64,000 bases of DNA from Pristionchus mayeri. Lineage: Eukaryota > Nematoda > Chromadorea > Rhabditida > Neodiplogasteridae. The notes under the pieces are model-generated. The model searched no databases, was not told where the DNA came from, and saw nothing but the letters and a program-made list of their open reading frames with translations. The translations under genes and the position numbers were made by a program. Below, one piece after another: positions 46,301 to 56,400 of this stretch. Position 1 is the first letter of the stretch, and the number at the start of each line of letters is the position of its first letter. The DNA lies in assembly GCA_036245805.1 (NCBI GenBank), contig BTRK01000003.1, forward strand, positions 43,204,044 through 43,268,043, written 5' to 3'.

Positions 46301-49300
46301 AGCTCCACTGAACCTCTCCTCGTGCTGACCACGAGTCACTCAGTCTGATCCACACTTGGATCTCATCCAGTCTTGGACCGTCACGTCCACCCCCATCCGA
46401 TCCTCACTAGGATCTCACTTCAGCCAAGGACCACAGTCCTCCCCCATTCGATCCATACTTGGATCTCAGTCATCCTCACTGATCCTCACCTTGGATCTCA
46501 CCCAGTCTCCCATCCTACCGTACCCCTCTCCCTTCTTCCCTTCTCCCTATCTTACTGTAGTAATAAATTATTGATTTATCTACGGTCCCATTCACAGTGC
46601 ATCAGTCTACAGTATCCTGGGCACAGACACACCTAGGGTCACAGTCAGTCTTCTTCCACCAAGCGTCCTAAGCTGCTCTAATCGGTTACTGTATCTACTG
46701 TACTCCGGACTGAGTATCGTGGGCTCGCTAGTTCGCATATGCATCGGTGGTTCAGTGGTAGAATGCTCGCCTGCCACGCGGGCGGCCCGGGTTCGATTCC
46801 CGGCCGATGCACCATATGCGAACTAGCGAGCCCACGATACTCAGTCCGGAGTACAGTAGATACAGTAACCGATTAGAGCAGCTTAGGACGCATAGGACGC
46901 TTAGGACAGATATTTATATATATGCGAACTCGCTAGTTCGCATATATATAAATATATTCAACTTGCATCAATTAAAGTAATTAATTAATTAAGTTATCTA
47001 AGAAAATAAATTGCGCGGAAGATTTACCTTCTCCCATGGCTGCTTGTCGAGTTTGTCGATCGATGAACACACAGACTGGAATACATTCTTAAATACAGTA
47101 TCTCAGATACTTTGGCGGTACCATAGTACCGGCCTTTATATCTCAGGCCGATCAAAGGCCGGATGACGTCATCGTTCTCATCTGACCAAAGTACAGATAT
47201 ACCTTGAACTGCGAGTCCTCCACGCCAATCACTGCGAACATGCCATCAAGCATCAGACGGTGATTGAGCTGCAAAAATAGGGAAATTTGAATGCCAAAGC
47301 CGAAATTATATCGACCCCACCTATTGCGCTATTATCCTATTCGTTTTCTGATCCACAAACACCTCGTTAATCGCAACAGCAAGAAGTGCGATCAAACGTG
47401 GGCACCATTGCTGCTAGAGACAAGACCCTCCCGGTTTTTGGATAGTTCCCATCATACTTTTGGCAATTTTAGAGTACTATTTTTTGTAAACCCTCCCGGT
47501 TTTGTGGCTGAATATGTGGGAACCCTCCCGGATTTTGAAACTCAGCAGCAATCCCTGCCCATGTATGAGAGTGATTCCGCCAACCATCTAGTGATATGAG
47601 CAAGTCATCCAATTTTGACTTCCTACTCTTCACATGTGACCACAAATCGATATTCGATGAATAATAAATCATAAATAACTAGTCCGGCTGCCTCCCGCCT
47701 TCGGCGGGGGCCCCGTCCTACCGCAGTACCTAGGTTTCGCAATCACTCGTTTCGCAACTTGTTGACGCGATCTCTCTCCGTCCACATTGCGTAATCGTTT
47801 CGCAACTGTTTCGCAATCCGGTCAAACGGACAGACACTGCGCTTTATATATAGGTATAGATAATTAATCAATAATGATTAGGAAGTGGCAATAACAAATG
47901 TAGATTCTCCTTCCACTTCCCGATCGTACCTTGATGACGTGCTGGCCCAGATTGAGTGTCGAAAGGACCTCATCGAGCATCTTGAGGCACTCGCCCTCGG
48001 GGATCATGGAGTCGTACCTGCCAGCGATGTCGAAATCCTGCAAACAACATTCATGTGGTTGTTGCAGAGAATTTTTCCCGTTGAGGCACTTCTTCTATAT
48101 TTGGCCCACCCCTTCTATATTTATTGATCCATTTAGGTGTCACATTTTCCCTTGACTTCCTGATATAGCAAGGAAATGCTTGTTGGTAGGGATATCTAAG
48201 AGAAATAAAAAAAGGTCGATCAATAATAGGGAATGGGCCAAATATTGTGAAAAGTGCACTCACACATTGATAGAACTCTCGATATCGTCCTCTGGTCATC
48301 GCTGGCGGATCCCTCCTGTAGACACGCGCGATCTGGTATCTCTTCATCTTGGCCACTCTGTTCATGGCGAGGTATCGGGCGAACGGAACCTGGATGAATA
48401 CAATGGCACTAGATGGGATAATAACCGTCTGGATGATAACCAAAAATGGTACTACCAAAAATTGTTTCATCGACATTCCGCCTTTGATGTATCAAAGGCG
48501 GAATGACGTTATAGTTCTCACCTAGTGTCCCAAAAATGGATCCCTCTGAAGAAACCATTTTTGACACTTTGGGTACCTTCTGTTAACATGCTTGGTAAGG
48601 ATCTATTTTGGTAATCATCCGACCTACAGCCGATTAAAGTATACGATGAAAAGAATTGTACTCTATCTGTACAATATTTCAGGGTTGGAATTTAGTCCCA
48701 ATGGGGTTCTCAAAACCGTTTGCGAAAGTTCCAAAATGTTCCTGGGAGTTGACTTATAAACGTTAATAAGTTTTCCATGCAAAATCCTTACGCAAACTCT
48801 GCGGCACTCTTCATCAGCCTTTTACACGAACGAATCAACTGCAGCGGTGGTACAGTGGTAGTGATGTGAGGCGGTGTGGAAAAGGATGTGGGTTCGCTCC
48901 CTCTCCCGCGCAAATTTTTTTGCCCATTTTTGGAAGGTTGTCATTGCAAGTCCAATGTTCATACGTATTGAAATGTGCATGTTTTGAAAATTTACGGCTA
49001 TATGTCAATTGCTATGTTCGAGAGATTCGAGAAAAGTGTTTCGAAACCAACGAACCTGCTTTCATCTTCATGTACAGGGAGATATAGAGGATCCATCTTG
49101 TTATCATCATCATAGCGAAATACGTTCCAAATTTTAACATCGGTAAATGAAGCTCATTTACAGTAAAAGAGTAAAACTGCAAGAGTAAGAGAGTGTGTCG
49201 AATGATCACGATTCAGAAATTTCGAAATATTTTATTTTTTATTCAACTCCAGAACAATTGAAATGTAGCCGTAAGTTTTCAAAACATGCAAATTTCAATA

Positions 49301-50726
49301 CGTATGAACATTGAACTTGCAATGACAACCTTCCAAAAATGGGCAAAAAAATTGCACGGGGGAGGGGAACGAACCCACATCCTTCGCCACACCGCCTCAC
49401 ATCACTACCATTGTACCACCGCCGCTGTTGATTCGTTCGTGTAAAAGGCTGATGAAGAGTGCCGCAGAGATTGCGTAAGGATTTTGCACGGAAAAGTTAT
49501 TAACGTTCATAAGTCAACTCCCAGGAACATTTTGGAACTTTCGCAAACAGTTTTGAGAATCCCATGGGGACTAAATTCCATCCCTGAAATATTGTACAGA
49601 TCGGAATATGTGAGTTCTGACCATGTCCATGTCAGAGAATCAAGTCTTAGCTAGGTTGATGATTATTTCGCCGTTGCTTGTTCTTAATAAAATATGGAGG
49701 GAAGACGTACAGTAAGATCGTATCTCATGCTGAGCAGTTCTCCTTCCTGCTCCTGGTCGTACAGCTGCTTTCCGCCCTCTTCCCCGTACATTCCCGTTAG
49801 CACGTCTCTGGAAGGCAAGTACAGGTAAATACTTAAATAACGACGTCACAGTTCTCAGCCGACCTAGTTCCCTCGTGAGCCTGTATGCCAACGTACCTCA
49901 ATTCGAAGACTGGAGTCTCAATGGTCTCGGCACCGTATCTCTCGAAGGCGTCCGTCATGATCTTGAGTACCGATTTGCGAACTGCCATCGCCTTCGGACC
50001 ATAGTCGCGAGTGCCTGTATTTAAAGTTATGCAACACTCGTGAAATTATTTTATTGTGAATTTATTTTATTGCGCTTGCCTGATCAGGGTAAAATGAGTG
50101 AGAGGGAATGCAAAAATAAGAGAACTGACGTGATAAGGCACGCGCGCACATTCATATAATTTTTAATGGATTAGGTAACTACTGTAAAAAAGGTAAAGGG
50201 AGTTTATAGTCGTCTAAGTACGACAACGTTAGGTGGGGAAGTCCTTTGAGGCAGGCTGTGATATGAAATACGTATCTTGCCCCAAGTACTAGGACACGTT
50301 ACCTTCCGCGACCGGAGTCACTACCAATTTACCGAGAAACTACTGTAGACACTAATAAATGACAGACACTAATAGTGAAGGGAAGTGGGAATGAACTGAC
50401 CCGTGGGACATCTGAGCTTGCCAGGCTTCTCGCTGGTTCCCTCGCCCGGCTTCTTTTTGGCAAGCTGCTCCTTCATCTGTAATGAAATACGTATCAGTCG
50501 TCTTATTATTCCCCCACTCTTCCCATACGCTACCATCCTCCTTCTCGCGCAATCTCCCCCTACTGCACTCAAACTGACGTAATCCAGAATTTGATCCAAG
50601 TTATTTATCTATCGTTTATCTAATTAAAGCAGTCCCTACCCTAATTCAAGTGTAAATCTCAACCTTTTTGCCGCTTCTGTGCGTGTACACCGCGTTGGCG
50701 AACGATCGAGAGAAGGAGCGGAGCAT
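40370..50726 (-). CDS. hars-1: Histidyl-tRNA synthetase, probably dual-targeted
   Basis: Seventeen exons on the minus strand: 50726-50664, 50476-50401, 50014-49897, 49807-49711, 48389-48264, 48037-47930, 47268-47203, 47075-47028, 45733-45655, 45472-45369, 45054-44967, 44775-44679, 44386-44287, 41723-41663, 41397-41294, 40851-40755, 40452-40370. They give 504 residues. The enzyme charges tRNA-His. Class II marks are TPVFELR (motif 1), [20 protein letters not shown] (motif 2, from residue 140), the histidine signature [10 protein letters not shown] (316-325) and GVSFGIERL (motif 3). The anticodon-binding domain ends in [25 protein letters not shown]. Exon 1 encodes [20 protein letters not shown], a typical mitochondrial presequence. 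Exon 2 begins with ATG directly after its acceptor, so a shorter transcript could give the cytosolic enzyme. Intron 10 appears to use a GC donor. Introns 5, 8 and 13 are packed with mobile elements. Confidence 0.95.
40472..40561. mobile_element. Short GGCACTAGG..GACGTCAT MITE
   Basis: Ends GGCACTAGGTCGGATGAGAA and CTCATCCGGCGTAATGCC, with GACGTCATGCCGC and its complement inside. The flanks ATCAGATAA and ATCAGAATG may be a decayed 9-bp duplication. Last intron of hars-1. Confidence 0.75.
40598..40745. repeat. Decayed GGTGGGCA-type MITE
   Basis: CACCATTGAGGCCAACTTCA at the left and GTCAGCTTCAATCCCTGCCC at the right resemble the ends and subterminal region of 59370-59519. The right end runs up to hars-1 exon 16. 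A further head-like piece (CGGTGGGCATCATTGAAGC) is at 41091. Confidence 0.55.
41849..44217. mobile_element. Large foldback transposon, about 760-bp TIRs
   Basis: The left arm (41849-42609) and right arm (43459-44217) are reverse complements with few differences. The outermost shared bases are GTGAAAATATCA. An 850-bp core separates them and has no convincing transposase frame. Each arm contains an identical-context 66-codon frame with a hydrophobic segment ([19 protein letters not shown]). It occurs twice only because the arms are inverted copies. The insert fills almost the whole of hars-1 intron 13 (41724-44286). Non-autonomous element of unknown superfamily. Confidence 0.88.
45533..45630. 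mobile_element. Short CACTAG MITE
   Basis: Left GGCACTAGTTCGGATGAAAG, right TCTCACCCGACTTAGTGCC, with inner CATATTTGATATATCGAAGG-like inversion. Member of the GACGTCAT family with a rearranged left arm. hars-1 intron 9. Confidence 0.65.
45939..46050. mobile_element. hAT-type palindromic MITE
   Basis: TAGTGATGCCAAAACGGCGC at the left and the complement at the right. The flanking octamers are AT-rich and only partly alike. hars-1 intron 8. Confidence 0.85.
46240..46662 (+). repeat. Possible solo LTR or promoter-like repeat
   Basis: A CTATATAAACC TATA-like box is at about 46269. It is followed by several GATCCnnACTTGGATCTCA repeats (about 46349-46505) and an AATAAA at about 46561. This order (TATA, then poly-A signal about 290 bp on) resembles an LTR. 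I see no second LTR, no primer-binding site and no clear target duplication, so a simple repeat is also possible. Confidence 0.35.
46664..46890. repeat. Perfect 78-bp inverted repeat flanking a tRNA
   Basis: The left arm 46664-46741 and right arm 46813-46890 are exact reverse complements over 78 bp. The arms run from CGTCCTAAGCTGCTC at the outside to TTCGCATATG at the inside. The spacer is essentially the tRNA-Gly gene. Located in hars-1 intron 8. Confidence 0.95.
46741..46811 (+). tRNA. tRNA-Gly (GCC)
   Basis: 71 nt. The 7-bp acceptor stem GCATCGG pairs with CCGATGC and is followed by discriminator A. The D arm contains GGTTCAGTGGTAG. The anticodon loop CTGCCAC gives anticodon GCC. The T arm CCCGGGTTCGATTCCCGG pairs fully, and A and B boxes are intact. 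All stems pair, so it should be functional. It lies inside hars-1 intron 8 on the opposite strand, in the loop of the 78-bp inverted repeat. Confidence 0.96.
46910..46955. repeat. Perfect 46-bp palindrome
   Basis: Two 21-nt arms (ATATTTATATATATGCGAACT and complement) around CGCT. The TGCGAACT..AGTTCGCA core repeats the inner end of the neighbouring tRNA-flanking arms, so the two structures are related. Confidence 0.9.
47100..47197. mobile_element. Decayed GACGTCAT MITE
   Basis: Contains TATCTCAGGCCGATCAAAGG and GACGTCATCGTTCTCATCTG, ending at the donor side of hars-1 exon 7. The left arm is poorly preserved. Confidence 0.5.
47398..47562. repeat. GTGGGCA-ended repeat with internal triplication
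   Basis: Ends GTGGGCACCATTGCTGCTAG and CAGCAGCAATCCCTGCCCA are inverted. Inside are three copies of ACCCTCCCGGnTTTnG. It is related by its ends to the TAGGTGGGCA family. hars-1 intron 6. Confidence 0.65.
48403..48530. mobile_element. GACGTCAT-family MITE variant
   Basis: Left GGCACTAGATGGGATAATAA. The inner CCGCCTTTGATGTATCAAAGG is inverted, and the right arm ends at TTCTCACCTAGTGTC. hars-1 intron 4, just outside exon 5. Confidence 0.65.
48665..49602. mobile_element. Foldback with a tRNA-like sequence in each arm
   Basis: Arms 48665-49012 and about 49245-49602 are reverse complements with about ten scattered differences. The outer ends read ATCTGTACAATATTTCAGGG. Each arm contains a tRNA-like stretch (48841-48912 plus, about 49353-49427 minus). 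It starts GCAGCGGTGGTACAGTGGTA and has a B box GGTTCGCTCC. The first 20 nt resemble the tRNA-Gly gene at 46741, but the acceptor and anticodon stems do not close. hars-1 intron 4. Confidence 0.85.
48841..48912 (+). repeat. tRNA-Gly-like pseudo-tRNA
   Basis: A- and B-box-like motifs are present (TGGTACAGTGG and GGTTCGCTCCC) with tRNA-like spacing. The stems are broken and no sensible anticodon can be assigned. The mirror copy lies at about 49353-49427. A polymerase III promoter relic is the best description. Confidence 0.6.
50185..50338 (-). repeat. SINE fragment
   Basis: Shares CACTACCAATTTACCGA, ACGTTACCTTnCnCGACC, TACGTAT and AAAAGGTAAAGG with the intact SINE at 34478-34740. The tRNA-like head is missing. 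hars-1 intron 2. Confidence 0.7.
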
Positions 50727-50872
50727 GGTGTTTGGTGTTGTGTGAGTTCGAGCAGAAAGAGCGACGTTTACTAGAAAGGTTGTATACATACACACATACC
50801 GATAGTAATTGTTGTTTGACAGACTACCAAGTTAAGGAGCGGAATTTAGTTAGGAGATACAAGAAGAAAACT

Positions 50873-51048
50873 AGGTACTAGGTTGGATGAGAACCCACAG
50901 GATGAAAACTAAAAACGGTACCCTTCCGTAATATTTCTCAGAAGACGCTTTGATAGTGTGGGAATCTAATGTGAAAAGTCTTGAGAAGAGCACTATTTCT
51001 CGTTCTCATCCGGTGGGTTCTGATAAGATTAGACCTAGTACTGTAGTT
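50873..51048. mobile_element. Long GTACTAGGTTGGATGAGAAC MITE
   Basis: Inverted ends (left GTACTAGGTTGGATGAGAAC, right TGATAAGATTAGACCTAGTAC), with inner ACCCTTCCG and GAAGACGC blocks like 10818-10982. It lies upstream of hars-1, in the region divergent from the 51.7-kb gene. Confidence 0.65.
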
Positions 51049-51717
51049 GTTGTTTGACAGCGACTTTGAAGTTGATGAGCGGAATTTAATTAGAGGATGC
51101 AAGATGAAAACTAACTATAGCGGAGTCGGCCTTGGTCTCCTTCAGTTGCTTGATCTGATCTCGTCACGAAGGGACCTCTAGCTGCGAGTCCGTAAGCGCC
51201 GTAGATATTCAACGAGTTAGAATTCAATAAACGACCTGAAAGAGAAAGGATCTAGACCAAACTCGCGATTTTCACGTTAAATCAGGGTCACACACAATTG
51301 AGTATATCGAATCTGGAAATGTTAACTTTTGCGATACGAGATAACTACAGCGCGCTGCAGCGCTGAATGCATGTATGAAGCTGCAGGGAGCCGGAAAATT
51401 GAAGATCGCCGTAGAAAAGGCTCTAAAGTACGGTAGATTGCGAGCTGTCATGCACATGATAATTTCAATGTAAAATAGTATTGGTAAATTATATAGTTTT
51501 CCTTTTGTGATATTCATGTAATAATCCCATGCAAAATTTGAGGAATAAAAAAACTGAACAGTTTTGCCATTAACAACAGCGTTCTAATTTTATATTTCTA
51601 AATAATTAGTTTCCGATCAAAATATTTTGTGAGCGCCTATAGTAATTTTCGAGCCTTGCAAACTCATTTTCATTTTTCGCTTATTTTCTCAAGTTTGATA
51701 GCGCGCTAGTGTTTTGT

Positions 51718-52063
51718 ATGGTCGCTGAGAGTTTGCTCGACGAGTGGACTTCGCAATACATCAGTGACTATACTTACTATCTCATCAGGTAACTTAGTTT
51801 TATCGTCGCGCCATCTTGTGCAATATTTCGGACTTTCCTACTTCCATGCTAGACCTCAAAGAATCTATAGAGGCGTACGTTCTGCATGCGCCGTGTTAGT
51901 GAGCGTAGGATGAGTGGGAGAACTAGTGGTCTAGCGCGGAAGTTCTAAAGTGCCCAATATTTTCCAATTAACTCAATGTTTCAGCATTCCCGCTTGCATC
52001 CCCGTGATCCTCCTCGGCTACGTTATTGTTTGGCTCGGACACGAGTTTTTCGTTAACAACTGA
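51718..52063 (+). CDS. 49-residue single-pass membrane protein
   Basis: Two exons, 51718-51788 and 51985-52063, join in frame (phase 2). The protein starts MVAESLLDEWTSQYISDYTY. A hydrophobic segment IPACIPVILLGYVIVWLG spans about residues 25-42, and it ends HEFFVNN. There is no cleavable signal peptide; the acidic N-terminal part precedes the membrane segment. I do not recognise the family. A decayed copy of exon 1 at 40019-40089 shows the gene is old enough to have been duplicated. The start is the first ATG of the open exon, and the duplicated block differs exactly there. abcf-3 begins about 200 bp downstream on the same strand, which suggests co-transcription. Confidence 0.7.
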
Positions 52064-52264
52064 GGTTCGCTTTTAGCTGATTTTCCTTTCTCTCTCCCGT
52101 CCTAGTGTACAAAAATTAGATTTCTTTCTCATTTGGTAGGCGCTCAAGATTGGGCTGAGGTCGGAGTTTTTCAGCTCTCGTGTTTCTGTTTCACAGCAGA
52201 GTAGCTGCAAAGCGGCTTGTAGTTATCATACTTTTTTAATTATTCAATTATCATGCTTGCAGAA
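52064..52264 (+). promoter_or_regulatory. Probable operon spacer with trans-splice acceptor
   Basis: 201 bp separate the small membrane gene from abcf-3. A T-rich stretch and the acceptor CATGCTTGCAG end two bases before the abcf-3 ATG. That fits SL addition in a nematode operon. A cis-spliced 5' UTR intron would look the same. Confidence 0.55.
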
Positions 52265-53426
52265 ATGGCCGACGTGGCTGCGATTCCTACGTACCTCTCG
52301 GCGACGTTCCCCAAGCTGCCCGAGGAGATCCGTGAATATGTCTTTGGTGAGTATTTCTTGGCCAATTTCTAATTGGTTCTCTTATATTTTCGCCTATCTG
52401 TGCCCAGATTTCGTAGTTTGCAGCTTACTTTTTTCATGTACTTCATACTGTTTTTTTGTTAAATCCCTGGTTTCAGCCGTGCTGAAGGAGAACGCCGAAG
52501 ACTTGTCCTCCGTTGACGAGGTCGTCGAGGCAGTCGGCGACCATCTCCAGGCATCCACGCCCGATCTCAAGGATGACCGAGTACGTCTTCTGGATTTAGA
52601 TTCAGTTCTGAGTAGGGTTGGCTATTCAAGGTCACGTTACAACGCCTCCGTCTCCCAGAATCGAATAGCCAATCCTGATTCTTACTGTGATTGTTTGACA
52701 GTGCTTCACAGTTCTAGATATGCTCGGTTGTTTCTCATGTTTATTCCCTCTTTTCTAGTGCCGCGACATCTGCTCGAGGCTGATCAGACTGCTGCATGGA
52801 GAGTGAGTTGTCGTGATCTACCGACTACTTCGATTATCGATGTCATTCTATTGCTACTGGTCTTCTGTTGACGTATATCCACAGAATGCCAATATCACTC
52901 ATTGATGGAAACATGCAAAGAATGCTGCAAGCTTTGTCCGTATACAAAATCAATACGAATGCCATTACAGTAACCTACCGGTGGCCCGCAACGAGGCTCC
53001 TACGACGAAGAAGCTGGAGGAGACGATCGATATGGCCGCCCAGCAGAACAACTTCAAGGCGATGGAGAGCATCTGGAAGGTGCAGACCAGAGAGGCGCCA
53101 TCGGTGAGCAATTTATCGATTTATGTATGCTACAATATGCTCGCATACTGTATGAAAATTAAATTTTGATAATTATTGATTAAATTATTAAAAAGCAATA
53201 CTAAACCAAAAGCAATGCTCGTTGTGCCCGAGCTTTAGCCATAAAATTATATATTTTTTTAAAGATTAATGATAATAAATGTAAATATTTGCAGACCGCA
53301 GTCGACCATAAGAAGCTGAAGCGCGCCGAGAACCAGGCAGCGGCCAAGCAGGCAGAGCGAGCTAACAACGAGCCCACGGTAGGTAGAAGTGATGGCAGTC
53401 TCCTCGTATCACACACACTCTCGTCT

Positions 53427-53465
<39 letters not shown>

Positions 53466-56400
53466 TATGATGGGGAGAATCATACGATGGTGGCCTAATG
53501 AGGTGCGTAGCGAAACCGCTGCGTGCTTCCCTTTCGCGTTTCGAAGTCGCTACGCGAATTGATCTAAAAAAGAACTCCAAATATTCGAAGATAGGCATGT
53601 TTTCGAAAAATGTCAAATGCACACAGTATCAAATGTAAAAAAATATTTTAAAAAGATATATCAAAGGCGGCGTGGCGTCATATAATTGACTGTTGCAGAC
53701 TCGCCGCAAGCGTCCCGAGGTGACGGCGACGGCTTCTCAAGCAGCAAACAGGAACATCAACCTGAACGTCGCCATCAAGGATGTCAAGCTGGAGCAGGTC
53801 GACATCTCATTCGGAACCAAGTACGGCGTACACGCTGGAATATTTGTTGATTGTTTTCGAATTTGTGTGTACTCTATCGCAGTTTACTCAGCCATCTTCT
53901 ACCATGAAACATAATTGAAGGGGGTCAAGACCCGGTCAATTTCAGGTGGAAACTTTAAGAATGAATTATGCGATACTCACATGCTAGTGCTTAAATTGTT
54001 CAAAAAATATAGCATTCCTCAATTTGGCCAATTCAGGATGCTGCTGCAGTCGGCGGAGATCATGATGGCGTACGGCCGTCGCTACGGTCTCGTCGGCAGG
54101 AACGGAATCGGAAAGACGACGCTGCTCAAGATGATCTCAGCGTCAGTAACAATTCCCGACACCTAGGAAAATCATTTGAATTGGCGCCCGTGCCTGATCG
54201 TGCCCGCTTTCTCGTCTTTACATACTCTCCCATCCATTGCGCCTTGGTCAGCCATGCGCAAGAAGCACCTCATAGCCTCCTAAATTTTGCGACTCCTACT
54301 CCCGGCAAATTCCAGTTTCACTTTTCTCATCTCTGCTGAGAAGGCGCATTTTCAGCGGGCAGCTGCAGATTCCGAAGCAGATCTCGATGCTGTCGGTGGA
54401 ACAGGAGGTGGAGGGAGACGACACGAGTGTCCTCGACGCAGGTAGAGCAATGACGAGAAGGGGGCGGAGTCTAGCATGCGGCGCGCGCTTTTCACGATCT
54501 CTGGGTGCCACAAAAATAGTGTATCGATTGCCCTGAATGTTAAGATCATGCTCGAGTCGTGCTGATGTGATGAGTAAACAGGTCTGACTAATTTGTTTCC
54601 TATCTCCAGTGCTCGCATCGGACGTCCGTCGCAGCGAGGCGCTCGAGAAGGAGAAGGTGCTGCAGGAGAGACTCAACAGGTGAGAGTTGGCACGAGGAGA
54701 GATGGAACGGTTCCATTGGAACCAATCTGGTCTCAGAATTGATTGATTGAATATACACGTAATCGCAGGCCGGGCGCGTCGGAGGACGAGCGCAACAAGG
54801 CGTCGGATGCGCTGAACAAGCTGTATATAGAGATGGAGTCGCTCGGATTGGACAAGGTGGGGGAGGCGATCAACTTGTGAAACGCTGATCCGACTTGGAG
54901 ATGCATATTTTCATAAACACGCATTATTTATATTTTTCGATCGATATCAGGCTCCTGCCCGCGCCGCCGGCATCCTCTACGGTCTCGGATTCACGCCCGA
55001 CGAGCAGAAGAAGCCCACGAAGTGATTAATTGATCCCTCTAAAATCAATATTTTGTTTAAATTGCAACTCATTCGACCCTTCTAAATTGTTTACTGTATT
55101 GATTGAATTTCTTTTCCTCTTATCTCTCTGCTCTCTGATATTGAGAATACATCAAAGCAAACTGAAATTTATCGTAATCTTAGCAATATGCCACTCAGGG
55201 AACAGACTTTTGATACCTTGATTCAGGGAGTTCTCGGGAGGATGGCGTATGAGAGTCGCCCTGGCGCGCGCCCTCTTCGTCAAGCCCGATCTGCTGCTAC
55301 TCGACGAGCCGACGAACATGTTGGACATGAGGGCAGTCTACTGGCTGGAGGGACACTTGCAGGTGCTGCCTTTGGCTTTTGTTTCATCCCGTCTGATTTG
55401 TGTTTCACTTGTAGCATGTAACAACCGTATTCTCAAATCTATACAAACATACATCCCTTGTGTCTTACAAGGTGGTTATGTGCTGCGAATTGCATCTGAT
55501 AAATAGCGCGAAAAATAAATCACGCGGGAACTATCGATTAATCGATTGCTCTTTGCAGGACTGGGAGGGCACGATCCTCACCGTCTCTCACGACCGCAAG
55601 TTCCTCAACGAGATCTGCACGGACATCGTGCACCTGCACACGCGTCGCCTCGACCACTACAAGGGAAACTACGACAACTTTGAGAAGGTGAGGGAGGGGC
55701 TTAGGGGCATAGGTGGGCGGGGGTTGAAGCTGGAAATCGAAAACCGGGGGTGTGTAGAGTAAAAAAGGGGGGAGGTGATCGTAAATGATCGTTTTTGTGA
55801 CAAAAATTGTCCAAAACCCGGGGGTGTTTCACAGCTGGGCTTCGATGGTGCCCACCTATGCTTAGGGGTTAAGGACGGCGCTTAAAGAAGGGGTAACACG
55901 AATGAATGCTAGGGAGTCCCACCACGAAGATATTGCGCTCGCAGAGGGAAACTGTATCGAATTTACCCCGAAAAAGAGGCGAGAATTATGTAGAGCGAGT
56001 GAAACTTAAACGAACTAGCCACTACCCTGTGCTATCAATGAACTTTGCGCGTACATAAGGAGCCTCAGAGCCGTCTGTGTAACTTCGGATAACGTGATTC
56101 ATGATCGGACTGCTCGCTACTAATACTCACAACAGTGGCTCATTACACTGATTTTTCGTGTTACTCCTTCTTTAAGGGCTAAGGTCCTGTCGTTTCAAGA
56201 ACAGTTCCTTCTTCACGATCGACACATACCGATAGTTGATGTGGGAACAGGGGAGATACAGTGTCGATTGCTGTCTATAATTCCTAATTGGAAGATGGAT
56301 CAAACATGTTTCAGACGATGACGGAGAAGCTGTCGCAGCAGCAGAGGGAGTACGAGGCGCAGCAGCAGCTGAGAGCGCACACGCAGGTGGGCATTGACTG

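Noticed and set aside
46240..46662. Full LTR retrotransposon at the TATA/AATAAA block
   Set aside because: No second LTR, primer-binding site or gag-pol sequence nearby; kept only as a low-confidence solo LTR candidate.
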